From: Vulcanimicrobiota bacterium
GTDB lineage: Bacteria; Vulcanimicrobiota; Xenobia; Xenobiales; JADMJV01
Assembly: GCA_017307785.1 (NCBI GenBank)
Contig: JAFKGI010000065.1
Coordinates: 1 to 35,614, forward strand
Reading direction: 5' to 3'
DNA length: 35,614 nt
The notes under the pieces are model-generated. The model had not been told where the DNA came from. It saw nothing but the letters and a program-made list of their open reading frames with translations, and made no database searches. The translations under genes and the position numbers were made by a program. This document shows positions 7,599 to 16,863 of the stretch, piece by piece (the stretch's first letter is position 1; each line of letters starts with the position of its first letter).

Positions 7599-8582
7599 TC
7601 AACGCGCGCGGTTCTTGCGTCGCAGCTTATCCTGTAGATAATCTCGCAACATGGCGGGCTTTCTGGCGGCCTGGAAAAGCTTTTTCAGCAGCAAGAGCAG
7701 CCCCCGGCGATAGTGACCGGTGCGCAAGAGGAAGCTCAGATGGTCCGGTGGCGTCAGCCAGGAATAGCGGGAGCGCAGCGAGCGGTCGACCGTCTCCCAA
7801 TTGACCCGGCCGGTCTTCTCCCAGTCTTGCAGCAGCGCACCCAGCAGGTCGCCGCCTCCCAGAGTGTCCCCGAATTGGTCCACATGGAAATGGAGAATGC
7901 TGGCCTGTTCGCCAAACCAGGGAGAAGCTCGGATCAAGGCATTATAGCGGATATCCAGTTCCACCACTTGAGGACGCAACTGATCGATGGCGTGATTGAA
8001 AGATAGTTGATCGAAGGGAATTCCAGCCACCCGGCGTTGCTGCTGCCAGGCCTCGAGCCAGAGCCTGGAGACCTCTCGACTGGCCTGCGTGTCTCGCCAG
8101 AAGATGACGCCGCTGTTGTAATAGCGAGGAGTAGGGCAGGACCATCCCAACTGTTGAAAAGTCCCTACATACCAGCGTGGAAAATGCGGATAAGGGCAGA
8201 TGTGGTTGCGATCCAGCGCCACCGACAGGTCGCCCGAACTCTCAAAAATCGCATCGAACGACCGCACCGGCAGCGTATCGGAGTCCAGTTGCAGGAAGTC
8301 TCCCTGGAGTAATTCGCGAGCCCGGATTTTCAACTCGCGACTACGCACCGTCACATCCGGATCAGAGGTGGCGAATTGCACGCATTCATCAACCGCCTGG
8401 AGAAGCCCGGTGGGCGAGCTTTCCAGCACTTTTTTCGAGGCGGGATCGGTCAGCAGCACGACATGCACCCCAGGGTAGAGCCTGCGCAGCAGCGCGATGG
8501 AAAGCAAGGTGTAAGCGGCGTAACGGCTCTCACGATCGCAGGTCAGAATGTAGCAAACCTGAAAATTAAGGGTGTCCGCCAT
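7599..8582 (-). CDS. Glycosyltransferase, GT8-like GT-A fold
   Basis: 327 residues, probably a retaining nucleotide-sugar-dependent glycosyltransferase. The metal-binding DxD is Asp100-Ser101-Asp102 in LQLDSDTLPV, and YYNSGVIFW is the family's usual acceptor-side signature. FDQLSFNHAI and ILHFHVDQFG are also in the expected order. Residues after about 285 are basic (LLLLKKLFQAARK, DKLRRKNRAR) and could be a membrane-associating tail. The start at 8582 has GGAAG about 11 bases upstream. It is divergent from the FkbH fusion with a 68-base gap, which suggests shared control, and it may glycosylate the product of the NRPS locus (inference). The donor sugar and acceptor cannot be told. Confidence 0.82.
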   Translation of the reverse strand: MADTLNFQVCYILTCDRESRYAAYTLLSIALLRRLYPGVHVVLLTDPASKKVLESSPTGLLQAVDECVQFATSDPDVTVRSRELKIRARELLQGDFLQLDSDTLPVRSFDAIFESSGDLSVALDRNHICPYPHFPRWYVGTFQQLGWSCPTPRYYNSGVIFWRDTQASREVSRLWLEAWQQQRRVAGIPFDQLSFNHAIDQLRPQVVELDIRYNALIRASPWFGEQASILHFHVDQFGDTLGGGDLLGALLQDWEKTGRVNWETVDRSLRSRYSWLTPPDHLSFLLRTGHYRRGLLLLLKKLFQAARKPAMLRDYLQDKLRRKNRAR

Positions 8583-8650
8583 CTTGCCGCTCTTCCTTCC
8601 CCATGAAACGGAGGTTTTTGCAAGGGAATCGGCAAAGTCCTTTGGACACT

Positions 8651-11600
8651 ATGCAGATCTCCCTCTATGCTTCCTTCGAAGTTCGTCCCCTTCAGCCTGT
8701 GTTGGAGTTCTGGTTGCGGCGACTCGACTGGGATTGCGAGGTGGACGTTCGCCCGGCTTATCAACTTTTTCAGCAGCTCCTGGCTCCCGCACCTGAACAG
8801 CCTGGCGTGGACGTGATTTTGACACGACCCCAAGATCTGGGGAGCGGGGGATTGGAGGAGTTGCAGAAGGCACTCCAGGCTCGCCCCAGCCGCACCTGTC
8901 TTGCCTACTGCTGCCCGGACGGAGAACGCCCCGAAGGCAGTTCGGAGTGGCTTCCTCCCGAATTGCTCTCCCTTTATGAATCAGGCGCATGCGTTGAATC
9001 TCACTCGGAATTGCCTTTCACCGAGACCTTCTACGCCGCCCTCGGCACCGCCATCATGCGATCGCTCACGCCTCTTTTGGTGAAGCCCATCAAATTGCTG
9101 GTGGTCGACGCCGACAATACTCTTTGGGACGGTGTGGTCGCCGAAGATGGTCTGGAGAACCTGCGGGTGGGCGAAGAACGTCGCCGTTTTCAGGCCTACC
9201 TGAGCCGGCAGGTGGAAAGTGGTTGCCTGCTGGCTGTCTGCAGCAAGAACCATCGCAGCGACGTGGAGTCGGTCTTCGAGCGGCATCCCGATATGGTTCT
9301 CAAGCCCGACCAGGTCCTTTCCTGGTTGGTGGGGTGGGAGGGTAAATCTCGGCAGATTCTCGCTCTCTTGAGCGAACTGAACCTCGGCCTCGAGTCGGTG
9401 CTGGTGCTGGACGACAACGCGGTGGAGATCGCCGAATTGCGTGCCTCCGGACTGCAGGCGATTCAGGTGCCGGAAGCCGGCGAATTGCTTGGATTCATCC
9501 AGCATTTCTGGTGGTTCCAGGACGCACGAGCCACTTCGGAAGACCGACTTCGCGCCCAATTTTATCGCGACCAGCGAAATCGCGAGCAGGCCCGAGTCGA
9601 TGCCCCCGGCCTGCTCGAATTCGTGGCCGGTCTGCAGCTGCAGATCCGAATCGAACCGATTGCTCCGGAGCATCGCCTGCGCGCTTCCCAGTTGACCTAT
9701 CGAACCAACCAGTTTCACCTGGCGCCTCGCTCCCGCAGCGAAACGGAGTGCGAGAATGGGCTGGGCGTCTGGGTTAGCGACCGCTTCGGCGACTATGGAA
9801 TGGTAGGCTTGCTGGTGGCTCCAGAGGGGCGAGTCGAGACCTTTCTCCTCAGCTGCCGGGCTCTGGGTCGAGGGGTGGAGCACGCCATGTTGCGCCACCT
9901 GGCGCAACAGTCGCAGACCCTTAGCATCCGCTTCCAGACGAGCGAAAGAAATCAGCCGGCCGCCCAATTCCTGCAGCAAATTCTCGGCTGTCCTCCGCAG
10001 GAGGGCTGGAATGAATTGGACGTTGCTCAGGCTCGTCGATGGGTCTGGCAGCCTCCGGTCGCGGAGGCCGCAACCGCCCGCAAGCCGGAATCTTTGACAG
10101 GTGCATGCCCGGAACTGTGTCGGGTGGCCGAGGAGCAATGGCGGGCCGGCCAGATCCTGGCTGCGGCGCGCGCCCAGCAACGCCGGGCACGGCACCTGTC
10201 CAGTCCTTACCTGGCGCCCGCCGACCTTCGCCAGCAGCAGGCTGCCCGTGTCTGGGAGGAGGTGCTCTCGCTCGAACCGGTCGGCCTCCACGACGGCTTT
10301 TTCGAACTGGGCGGAGACAGCCTGGCCATGGTCCGCGTTCTCAATCGACTTCGCGAACTGTGGGGGAGCGCTCCCACTCTGGATCAGTTTCTGCGCAACC
10401 CGACGGTGGCTGCCCTGGCCGAGGAGTTGCCCGCCGAAACCGGTCCTCAGCCCATCGAAATGAGCTGGGTGGCTGATTTGAGCGACGAAGAAGTGGAAAA
10501 AATGCTGGCCCGTCTGGAAAGCGAGTCGTCCATCGAATCGCTGGCCATCCCCACCGCCGGACGCCCCCAGGCCGTGTTGAGGGCGGTGACCAGCTTCCAT
10601 CAGCACCTGCGAGAACATGGGCGGCCCACGCCCATCGTGGTCAGTGATCAGAGCGCGCCGGCCCAGTCTCGAGAAACCCGCGAAATGCTCTCGGACCTGG
10701 CTCGCCAGCAGCAGATCGACCTGCACTATCTGGGAAGTCAGGAACAACAGGAACTGCGTCGCGACCTGGTGGGAGCGGGCTTCGAACCGGCATTGATTCA
10801 CTTTGCTTTCGGCGGCCACGAGCTTCAGGGCTGCGGTTCAAATCGGAATCTTTTGCTGCTTCTTGGAGACGGGGCGCGATATTTTACGGTGGATGACGAT
10901 ACTCTGGCTTCTCATCTGATTTTTGGCGATCTCCAGGCACCCGTACGCTACTGCAGAGGTCGGGAGGCTGAAGATGTCAGCTATGCCAGTGAGTCCCGAC
11001 CGCCCCAGCCCGGCTCTCGTCCCGACCTGCTGACGCTTCACGAGACCCTGCTGGGACGTCTGGGCGTGGAGTTGGGAGACTGGCCCCAACTGCCGGCGGA
11101 AGCCTGGGTGGCGGCCACCTTCAACGGACTTCACGGGGACTGTGGTCTGGGTGCTCCGTTCGGCATCTGGGAAGAGCCTCTGGGGATCCTGGCTCTCAAC
11201 GAGCCATCCCGGCAGCGACTGGTCGAGCAAGAAGCGCACTACCGTGCGTCCCTGCTCAGTCGCCGGCATCTGCGTCTGCCTCCCGTGAGCGCCGTGAGTG
11301 ACGGTGCCTGTTCTCTGAGCACGTTCATGGGCCTGGACGCCACCCGATTGCTTCCCCCCTGGTGTCCCGTCCTACGTGGAACGGACCGGGTCTTTCCGGT
11401 GCTGGTCAAAGCGATTTTGCCCTCTGCTCTGCTCGGCCACCTGCCTGTGGCCGCTCCTCACGAACCGCTGGTGGAAAGGCGTTTTTCTCCTGGCGAGCTT
11501 TTCCGCAATACCGGTGGAATCGACGTCTCGCGTCTGCTGCTGGAATGCATCCAACTCTGGGAGCCGGGGACGGCTACAACTCCCGAGGATCGCCTGCGTT

Positions 11601-11968
11601 CCCTGGGGGGTTACCTCAAAGAATTGGCTCGGGCCGATCTGGGGGAGGTTTTGGGTCCGGTTCTGCAGCGACGAAACGACCTGTGGGCTTCGTCCCTCTT
11701 GGAGTCCTCGGGACCGGCCTGGTGGCGTGACGATGTGAGTCAGTATCTCGACCGGGTGAATCAGGCTCAGAGGCAGGCCGACTATTGGATTCCCGTCGAC
11801 CTGCGAGCGATCGTCGGCCGCGACCGTGCCGTGGAGAAATCTGTCGAATCCCTCCGTTGGCTGGGCGAGCTGCTGCAGAGTTGGCCGGACCTGCTGGAAG
11901 CCGGTCGCCGGCGGACTCAAAGGCGCCCCTGGACCACTTCTCTACTGAGCTCGACGCTTTCGGTCTGA
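8651..11968 (+). CDS. FkbH-GNAT-carrier protein-GT-like fusion protein
   Basis: About 1105 residues; numbering from the ATG at 8651. Residues 1-135 match the N-terminal region of FkbH-like proteins (ISLYASFEVRPLQPVLEFWL). Residues 145-285 are the HAD-type domain with Asp153 and Asp155 in VVDADNTLWDGVV and a second DDN at about 254-256. Residues 310-450 resemble the GNAT-like C-terminal part (RASQLTYRTNQFHL). Residues 530-610 are a peptidyl carrier protein with Ser557 in FFELGGDSLAM. Known FkbH proteins take 1,3-bisphosphoglycerate and load a glyceryl unit on a carrier protein. Residues 626-1105 resemble a GT-A glycosyltransferase: IPTAGRPQAVLRAVTSF, NRNLLLLLGDGARYFTVDDD with Asp748-750, and LLPPWCPVLRGTDRVF. 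This C-terminal combination is unusual. An upstream ATG at 8603 adds 16 residues that family alignment does not support. The 3' end overlaps the convergent radical SAM gene by 27 bases. Confidence 0.86.
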   Translation: MQISLYASFEVRPLQPVLEFWLRRLDWDCEVDVRPAYQLFQQLLAPAPEQPGVDVILTRPQDLGSGGLEELQKALQARPSRTCLAYCCPDGERPEGSSEWLPPELLSLYESGACVESHSELPFTETFYAALGTAIMRSLTPLLVKPIKLLVVDADNTLWDGVVAEDGLENLRVGEERRRFQAYLSRQVESGCLLAVCSKNHRSDVESVFERHPDMVLKPDQVLSWLVGWEGKSRQILALLSELNLGLESVLVLDDNAVEIAELRASGLQAIQVPEAGELLGFIQHFWWFQDARATSEDRLRAQFYRDQRNREQARVDAPGLLEFVAGLQLQIRIEPIAPEHRLRASQLTYRTNQFHLAPRSRSETECENGLGVWVSDRFGDYGMVGLLVAPEGRVETFLLSCRALGRGVEHAMLRHLAQQSQTLSIRFQTSERNQPAAQFLQQILGCPPQEGWNELDVAQARRWVWQPPVAEAATARKPESLTGACPELCRVAEEQWRAGQILAAARAQQRRARHLSSPYLAPADLRQQQAARVWEEVLSLEPVGLHDGFFELGGDSLAMVRVLNRLRELWGSAPTLDQFLRNPTVAALAEELPAETGPQPIEMSWVADLSDEEVEKMLARLESESSIESLAIPTAGRPQAVLRAVTSFHQHLREHGRPTPIVVSDQSAPAQSRETREMLSDLARQQQIDLHYLGSQEQQELRRDLVGAGFEPALIHFAFGGHELQGCGSNRNLLLLLGDGARYFTVDDDTLASHLIFGDLQAPVRYCRGREAEDVSYASESRPPQPGSRPDLLTLHETLLGRLGVELGDWPQLPAEAWVAATFNGLHGDCGLGAPFGIWEEPLGILALNEPSRQRLVEQEAHYRASLLSRRHLRLPPVSAVSDGACSLSTFMGLDATRLLPPWCPVLRGTDRVFPVLVKAILPSALLGHLPVAAPHEPLVERRFSPGELFRNTGGIDVSRLLLECIQLWEPGTATTPEDRLRSLGGYLKELARADLGEVLGPVLQRRNDLWASSLLESSGPAWWRDDVSQYLDRVNQAQRQADYWIPVDLRAIVGRDRAVEKSVESLRWLGELLQSWPDLLEAGRRRTQRRPWTTSLLSSTLSV

Positions 11969-13006
11969 CCACCATTCCCGAAGAATCTGGAAGTATCCCA
12001 ATAGATCCGGATGAATCCGGCGCTTGAGCCATCTCTTCCAATTCGGTTCCGAGATTTCGACTTCCGACGGTTTGAGCCAGGACTCATTCTCGCGGATATG
12101 CTGATAAACGGAGCAACTGCTACAGGCGATATCTTCTCGCGCCGCTTTTCTTCCCTGAAGCATCTCCCGGGCGTATTCGAGTTTTTCGCCCTGAAAAACC
12201 GAGGTGAGACCGTCCTCGAAGACGTTTCCGAAGTCCTTCCAATAGTTCACGCAGCAACCCAGCATGCGCCCATCAAAATTCACCTGGGGAGTCAGCCAGA
12301 GCTGTCGGCAAACACCCCGCAGGGCGTGCTGCCCGGTGCGTTCGGCCAACTCCTTGCGATCGCGGTAACCTAGAGCAGCCTGCACCTTCTGACCGGCTTC
12401 CCCCAGGCTCGGTTCGGACCGCTCGTAGAAATCGTCCCAGTTACTCTTGGCGTAGAATTTCATGTTGCGGACACGCGCCATTTCTCGCGCGATTTCCAGT
12501 TCGTGAGCGTTGTGCTCAAAGATCACAAATTGCCAGGTCAAGCGGGGTAGGGGAGTGCGAAAGCGGCGTTTCATGGCGTTGATTCGGTCCACATTCTGGA
12601 GAACCGTCTGCAGATTTCCTCCCCGCCGATAGCGACCGTAGGTTTCCTGGGAAGTGCCGTCGATGGAACAGGTGAGCGTGCGCAGACGATAGCGCACGAT
12701 CGCTTCCACGGCTTCCTCGCTCAGATGATTCAAATTGGCCCCGTTGCTCGCGTGCACGGCCACCCCGGCCTCCCGGGCAATGCGCATCAATTCCGGCAAC
12801 TTGCGATTGAGGAAAATTTCCCCCCAGTTGGACAGCTCGATCTCTTCCAGGTAGGGATGATCGGCGAGAAATCTGGCAAAACGCTCGGGACTCAGGAGTC
12901 CGCTGCCCAGCGATTTTCCAACTTCTCCCCCGGCGGTGGGGCAAAGGGGACACTTCAACTGACAGACGGTGGCCGCTTCCAGACGAATCGAAGCGGGAGG
13001 CTTCAT
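11942..13006 (-). CDS. Radical SAM/SPASM-domain protein
   Basis: 354 residues. The radical SAM cluster motif is Cys15-x3-Cys19-x2-Cys22 (CQLKCPLC). ELSNWGEIFLNRKL fits the SAM-binding GGE region, here WGE, followed by LTCSIDGTSQETYGRYR. The C-terminal region holds Cys233, Cys251, Cys252, Cys295 and Cys298 (CRQLW, GRMLGCCVNYW, CSSC), as in SPASM or twitch domains that carry extra iron-sulfur clusters. It would form a 5'-deoxyadenosyl radical; the substrate is unknown. The ATG at 13006 overlaps the NRPS stop as ATGA, so it is translated with the NRPS and probably acts on the same product or a carrier-bound intermediate. The same frame stays open upstream to 13651, but those residues are an out-of-frame reading of the NRPS thioesterase. 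Confidence 0.9.
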   Translation of the reverse strand: MKPPASIRLEAATVCQLKCPLCPTAGGEVGKSLGSGLLSPERFARFLADHPYLEEIELSNWGEIFLNRKLPELMRIAREAGVAVHASNGANLNHLSEEAVEAIVRYRLRTLTCSIDGTSQETYGRYRRGGNLQTVLQNVDRINAMKRRFRTPLPRLTWQFVIFEHNAHELEIAREMARVRNMKFYAKSNWDDFYERSEPSLGEAGQKVQAALGYRDRKELAERTGQHALRGVCRQLWLTPQVNFDGRMLGCCVNYWKDFGNVFEDGLTSVFQGEKLEYAREMLQGRKAAREDIACSSCSVYQHIRENESWLKPSEVEISEPNWKRWLKRRIHPDLLGYFQILREWWSDRKRRAQ

Positions 13007-16000
13007 TCTTTCCGGTCCAGCAAATCTAGAATCGGGGGCACGATGACCCGCACGATAGGCTCCTCCACCAGGCAGGTTCCGTGCATACCGGGGATGGTAA
13101 TCACTTGGACCGGTCCAGCCAGATAGCGTCGCCAACCCAGCCATGGGTCGCGCAGGTGCCACGGTTGGTGATTGGCGCGCAAAAGCAGAGTGGGTGCCTG
13201 CAAGGCCGGTTGACCCTGAGGTGGCCGATAGAGCGCGAGCGCCCGGCGCATCTGCTCGATCAAATCTCCGGGCGTGGCTTTCGGAGCTTTCCGCTCCAGC
13301 TTGGACAAGAAATAGCCGGGCCATCCCATCGGCGATACCCTGCGCAGCAAGTGGCCCATCTGCAGCTGCATTCTCTGCCACAGACGATAGCGGCGAACCA
13401 GACCGACCTGTCCCGGTGTCGGGTCCTGATAGTACCCCGGGGCATAGGTGTCGACAATGACCAGCTTGACTTCGCGTCCTCGGGCCTGCAGGGAACAGGC
13501 CATCTGATAGGCGATGCTGCCACCCAGCGAGAGCCCCAGCAGCACGCACGGCCCGCAAGGTAAGCGGCGCTCCAGTTCCGACACGTAGGCCTCGGCCAGG
13601 TCCGTCAGAGTCCAGTCCCCCGCCCCCGGAGCCAGCCCGAAGAATCCCCAAATCTCGCGGCCCGGAAGCCGAGCGATCAAATCCTCATAGTAGTCCAGGC
13701 CTCCGCCCATGGCGTGCAGCAGAATCAACGGCACACCCTCTCCCGATTGCAGGGTGACCAGATTGGAGGCTCCCTCCTCGCAATCGTTCTCCAGACGGGT
13801 GGCCAGCAGTGCCACGGTCGGTGCATCAAACAGCCAGCCCAGGGGAATTTTGCGCGCCAGCTCTTTCTCGCATTCCAGCAAGAGAGCGAGTGCGGACAAT
13901 GAGTTTCCGCCCAATTCGAAAAAGTTGTGGTGAATCCCCATTTGTGGCTGACCCAATTGGCGCCGCCAGGTTTCCAACAATTTCGCTTCCAGCGGCGTCT
14001 GCCCCGGAGTGGATGCAGGCGCTTTGACCAGCGGAGCGGTGAGAGCGGAGGTGTCGATCTTGCCCCGACGATTGCGTGGCAGAAAATCGCAGCCCACCAG
14101 CCGGTCGGGCCAGCACGAGCGGGGGAGCCGATGACGCAACTGGCGACCCCACTCCTCGACGTCTCCTTGGCCGGAGACAAAGGCGATCAACTGATTTCCG
14201 CGGATGGTCAGGTGGGCTTCGCGCACACCCTCCAATCGCAGCAGAGTGGATTCCAGAAATTCCGGCTGGATCCGGATTCCCCGCAGCTTGAGCTGGCGAT
14301 CGGCCCGACCCAGGTAATGCAGATTTCCCTGGTCGTCCCAGCGCCCCAGATCTCCCGAGCGAAAGGTGCGCTGGCCGCTTTCCGGGTCGATTTCGAAGCG
14401 ACCCTCCGGGCCGCTCCAGTAACCCAGTGCGAGATTGGCTCCGCTGATATAAATCTCTCCGATAGAACCGGGGGGCACTGGTTTTTTGCGAGCGTCCAGC
14501 AGCCGCACCCGGCAGCCGGGCAGCGGCCGCCCCAGGGGCACGCTGTCGGCCTCAACGACCTCATGCCAGGTCACGTCGCCGGCTACTTCCGTAGAGCCAT
14601 AAAGGTTCAGCAAGCGGACGCCCGGTAATCGTTCTCGAAAGGTGCGCGCCAACGAGGGCGACAGGGTCTCGCCGCTGGAAACGACAATGCGCAGGCCCCT
14701 CAGCCGAGTTGGATCGGCGCTCAACAGGGTTTCCAAAAGACTTGGCACCATCACCAGACGGGTCACGCGAGCCTTTTCCAACGCTTCCGCCAGGGCGGCC
14801 GGGTTCAGGGTCGCCCTGGGCTCGAGGACCGCCGTCGGCTGCCCGGCCAGCAACCCTCCGAAAATCTCCCAGAGCCCATCCACAAATCCGAAAGCGCTGC
14901 GGTGGCAAAGCACATCATCGGAGGCAAACGGAAAGTCTTGCCACATCCACTGAAAGCGATTGAGCGTGGCCGGCCAGCTGACGGAGACCGCCTTGGGATG
15001 CCCGCTCGACCCCGAGGTGTAGAGTAGAGCCAGCGGGCTGGGCGCAGCCTCCGGGAGCGGCCGAGGCTCCGAGCTCACCAGATACTTCCAATCGTTGTGG
15101 CGCAGAATCAAAGCGGCGTCGCAGTCCTGAGCCACGGTTTCCAGCCAGGCTTCCGGCTCGTCCGCCTCCACCGGGACAAAAGTTGCGCCCGTCTTCAAGA
15201 TCGCCAGCAGAGCGACCCAGCGTTCCACTTCTCGCGGCCAGCTCAGCACCACCCTTTGTCCCGGACCGATTCCTCGCTCGATCAGACCCCAGGCGAGTCT
15301 GTCCGAAAGGGCGTCCAGCTCCGAGTAGCGCATCTGCGAGCGGCTATCCAACAGACACACCGACTCGGGTCGAGCGGCCACCTGGTCGCGGAAAAAGTCC
15401 AGCAGTTGACGCTCCGGGTGGTCCGCCTGGCGGCCGCGCTCCCAGGTTTCCAGCAATTCGCTCTCGGACTCCAGAAGACCGATTTGGGAAAGCCGCATTT
15501 GTGGCTGAACGGCCAGTTTGTGCAAAATAGCCTGAAAGCGAGTGGCCAGTCGCTCCATCGAGGCCCGGGAGAAGCGCTCCAGAGCATAATCCAGCCGACC
15601 CAGCCAGCCGCCTTCGGCCAGATTCTGCAGGTTCAGGGCCAGCGGGAATTTGCAACTGCCGTTGCGCGAAGGCCAGGAACTCACTTTCAGCTGGCCTTGC
15701 TGATAGTCGGGGGGAACCACTGGCTGCAAATTGACCATCGTCGAAAAAAGCTCGTCCGCGCTCAGCGGTAGTTCACCCAGCACTTGTTCCAGGGAGCAGC
15801 TCTGGTGGACCAGGTCTTCGCGGTAGGCGGCCCAGTGACGACCCGCGAGCTCTTCCAAGGTCGGGTCGCCGCCCAGATCGAGGCGGATGGGCAGCGTATT
15901 CAGGAACAGGCCCACCACCTCTTCGAATTCCTGGCGAGCGCGTTGACTGACGGGAACGGCGACGGCCAGGTCCTGACTGCCGGTCCATTGGCTCAACGTG

Positions 16001-16788
16001 ATTCCCCAGGCCAGCAAAAAGAGGGAGAAGAGCGTGCAGCCGGCCGCCCGTGCCCTTTCCTCGAGGTCCCGTTGCACCGCGCCATCCACGCGAAATTCCC
16101 ATTGGGCGCACTTCGCAAGCGAGGCTTTGGGGGAACCGGGCAGCGGCAATTCCTCCAGGCCTTGCAGGCGCCCGCTCCAATACTCGAGGTGGCTGCTCTG
16201 ATCTTGCGAGCGTTGTTCGAGCGCATACTCTCGATAGGAGCAGGCCGGCGTCGAGGACAGGGGGCGGGCGCTGAGCAGGTCGACCAGTTCCCGTCCCAAC
16301 TGGTGGGCCGACCAACCATCGACGATCAAATGATGCAAGACCAACAAAAGCACGTGGTCTTGTTCGGCAAGGCGAAACAGGCAGGCCCGCAGCAGCGGTC
16401 CCTGTTCGAGATCAAAAGGCGGAGAGCTAAAGGCCTCGATCAAGTCCGGAAGTTCCGCCTCCAAGCAGGGGGTCTGTTCCAGCTGGAAGCTCCAGGCCGA
16501 GCCAATCCGTTGCTGAGGCTCTCCTTCCGCCACCAGAAAGGTGGTGCGCAGCGATTCATGCCTTTGCACCAGTTGAGCCAGGCATTGGGTGACCGAGCGA
16601 GCGTTAACGGGTCCGATCAGGCGCAGCGCCGTCGGTTCGCAGTAGGCGCTGCTCTCTGGATGCTGCTGTTGATGCAGCCAGATCCTCAGCTGCGCCGAAG
16701 AAAGTGGCCAGAATTCACGGGCTGGAGCCGTTGCCGCCGCCTTTCGTTGTTGCAACATTTGCAGCAGCTGCGCTCTTCGTTCCGCCAT
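13003..16788 (-). CDS. One-module nonribosomal peptide synthetase, C-A-PCP-TE
   Basis: 1261 residues from the ATG at 16788. Condensation domain about 25-440 with the active-site HHLIVDG (His152-Gly158). Adenylation domain about 460-920 with YTSGSSGHPK (590-599), NLYGSTE (728-734), RSGDLGRW (810-817), GRADRQLKLRG (827-837) and Lys910 in RRGKID. Carrier protein with Ser963 in FFELGGNSLSA. Thioesterase about 1000-1261 with Ser1087 (LGLSLGGS), Asp1113 (VIVDTY) and His1236 (PGMHGTC). It activates one amino acid, joins it to an acyl group delivered to the N-terminal C domain and releases the product. No epimerisation or methylation domain. The specificity loop reads FVDGLWE where FDxSxWE is usual. 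A TTG at 16830 could extend it by 14 residues. It is followed by the radical SAM gene with a 4-base overlap. A phosphopantetheinyl transferase is needed but absent from the window. Confidence 0.94.
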   Translation of the reverse strand: MAERRAQLLQMLQQRKAAATAPAREFWPLSSAQLRIWLHQQQHPESSAYCEPTALRLIGPVNARSVTQCLAQLVQRHESLRTTFLVAEGEPQQRIGSAWSFQLEQTPCLEAELPDLIEAFSSPPFDLEQGPLLRACLFRLAEQDHVLLLVLHHLIVDGWSAHQLGRELVDLLSARPLSSTPACSYREYALEQRSQDQSSHLEYWSGRLQGLEELPLPGSPKASLAKCAQWEFRVDGAVQRDLEERARAAGCTLFSLFLLAWGITLSQWTGSQDLAVAVPVSQRARQEFEEVVGLFLNTLPIRLDLGGDPTLEELAGRHWAAYREDLVHQSCSLEQVLGELPLSADELFSTMVNLQPVVPPDYQQGQLKVSSWPSRNGSCKFPLALNLQNLAEGGWLGRLDYALERFSRASMERLATRFQAILHKLAVQPQMRLSQIGLLESESELLETWERGRQADHPERQLLDFFRDQVAARPESVCLLDSRSQMRYSELDALSDRLAWGLIERGIGPGQRVVLSWPREVERWVALLAILKTGATFVPVEADEPEAWLETVAQDCDAALILRHNDWKYLVSSEPRPLPEAAPSPLALLYTSGSSGHPKAVSVSWPATLNRFQWMWQDFPFASDDVLCHRSAFGFVDGLWEIFGGLLAGQPTAVLEPRATLNPAALAEALEKARVTRLVMVPSLLETLLSADPTRLRGLRIVVSSGETLSPSLARTFRERLPGVRLLNLYGSTEVAGDVTWHEVVEADSVPLGRPLPGCRVRLLDARKKPVPPGSIGEIYISGANLALGYWSGPEGRFEIDPESGQRTFRSGDLGRWDDQGNLHYLGRADRQLKLRGIRIQPEFLESTLLRLEGVREAHLTIRGNQLIAFVSGQGDVEEWGRQLRHRLPRSCWPDRLVGCDFLPRNRRGKIDTSALTAPLVKAPASTPGQTPLEAKLLETWRRQLGQPQMGIHHNFFELGGNSLSALALLLECEKELARKIPLGWLFDAPTVALLATRLENDCEEGASNLVTLQSGEGVPLILLHAMGGGLDYYEDLIARLPGREIWGFFGLAPGAGDWTLTDLAEAYVSELERRLPCGPCVLLGLSLGGSIAYQMACSLQARGREVKLVIVDTYAPGYYQDPTPGQVGLVRRYRLWQRMQLQMGHLLRRVSPMGWPGYFLSKLERKAPKATPGDLIEQMRRALALYRPPQGQPALQAPTLLLRANHQPWHLRDPWLGWRRYLAGPVQVITIPGMHGTCLVEEPIVRVIVPPILDLLDRKE

Positions 16789-16863
16789 GAGCGGTTTATA
16801 CCAGTGAGGGCCGGCCAGAACCTCCCGCAACGATCACAGAACGTTAACAATTTCCGGGTTCCC

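Noticed and set aside
13007..13651. N-terminal extension of the radical SAM gene to 13651
   Set aside because: The extra residues are an out-of-frame reading of the NRPS thioesterase. The radical SAM homology starts at the ATG at 13006, which forms a 4-base overlap with the NRPS stop.
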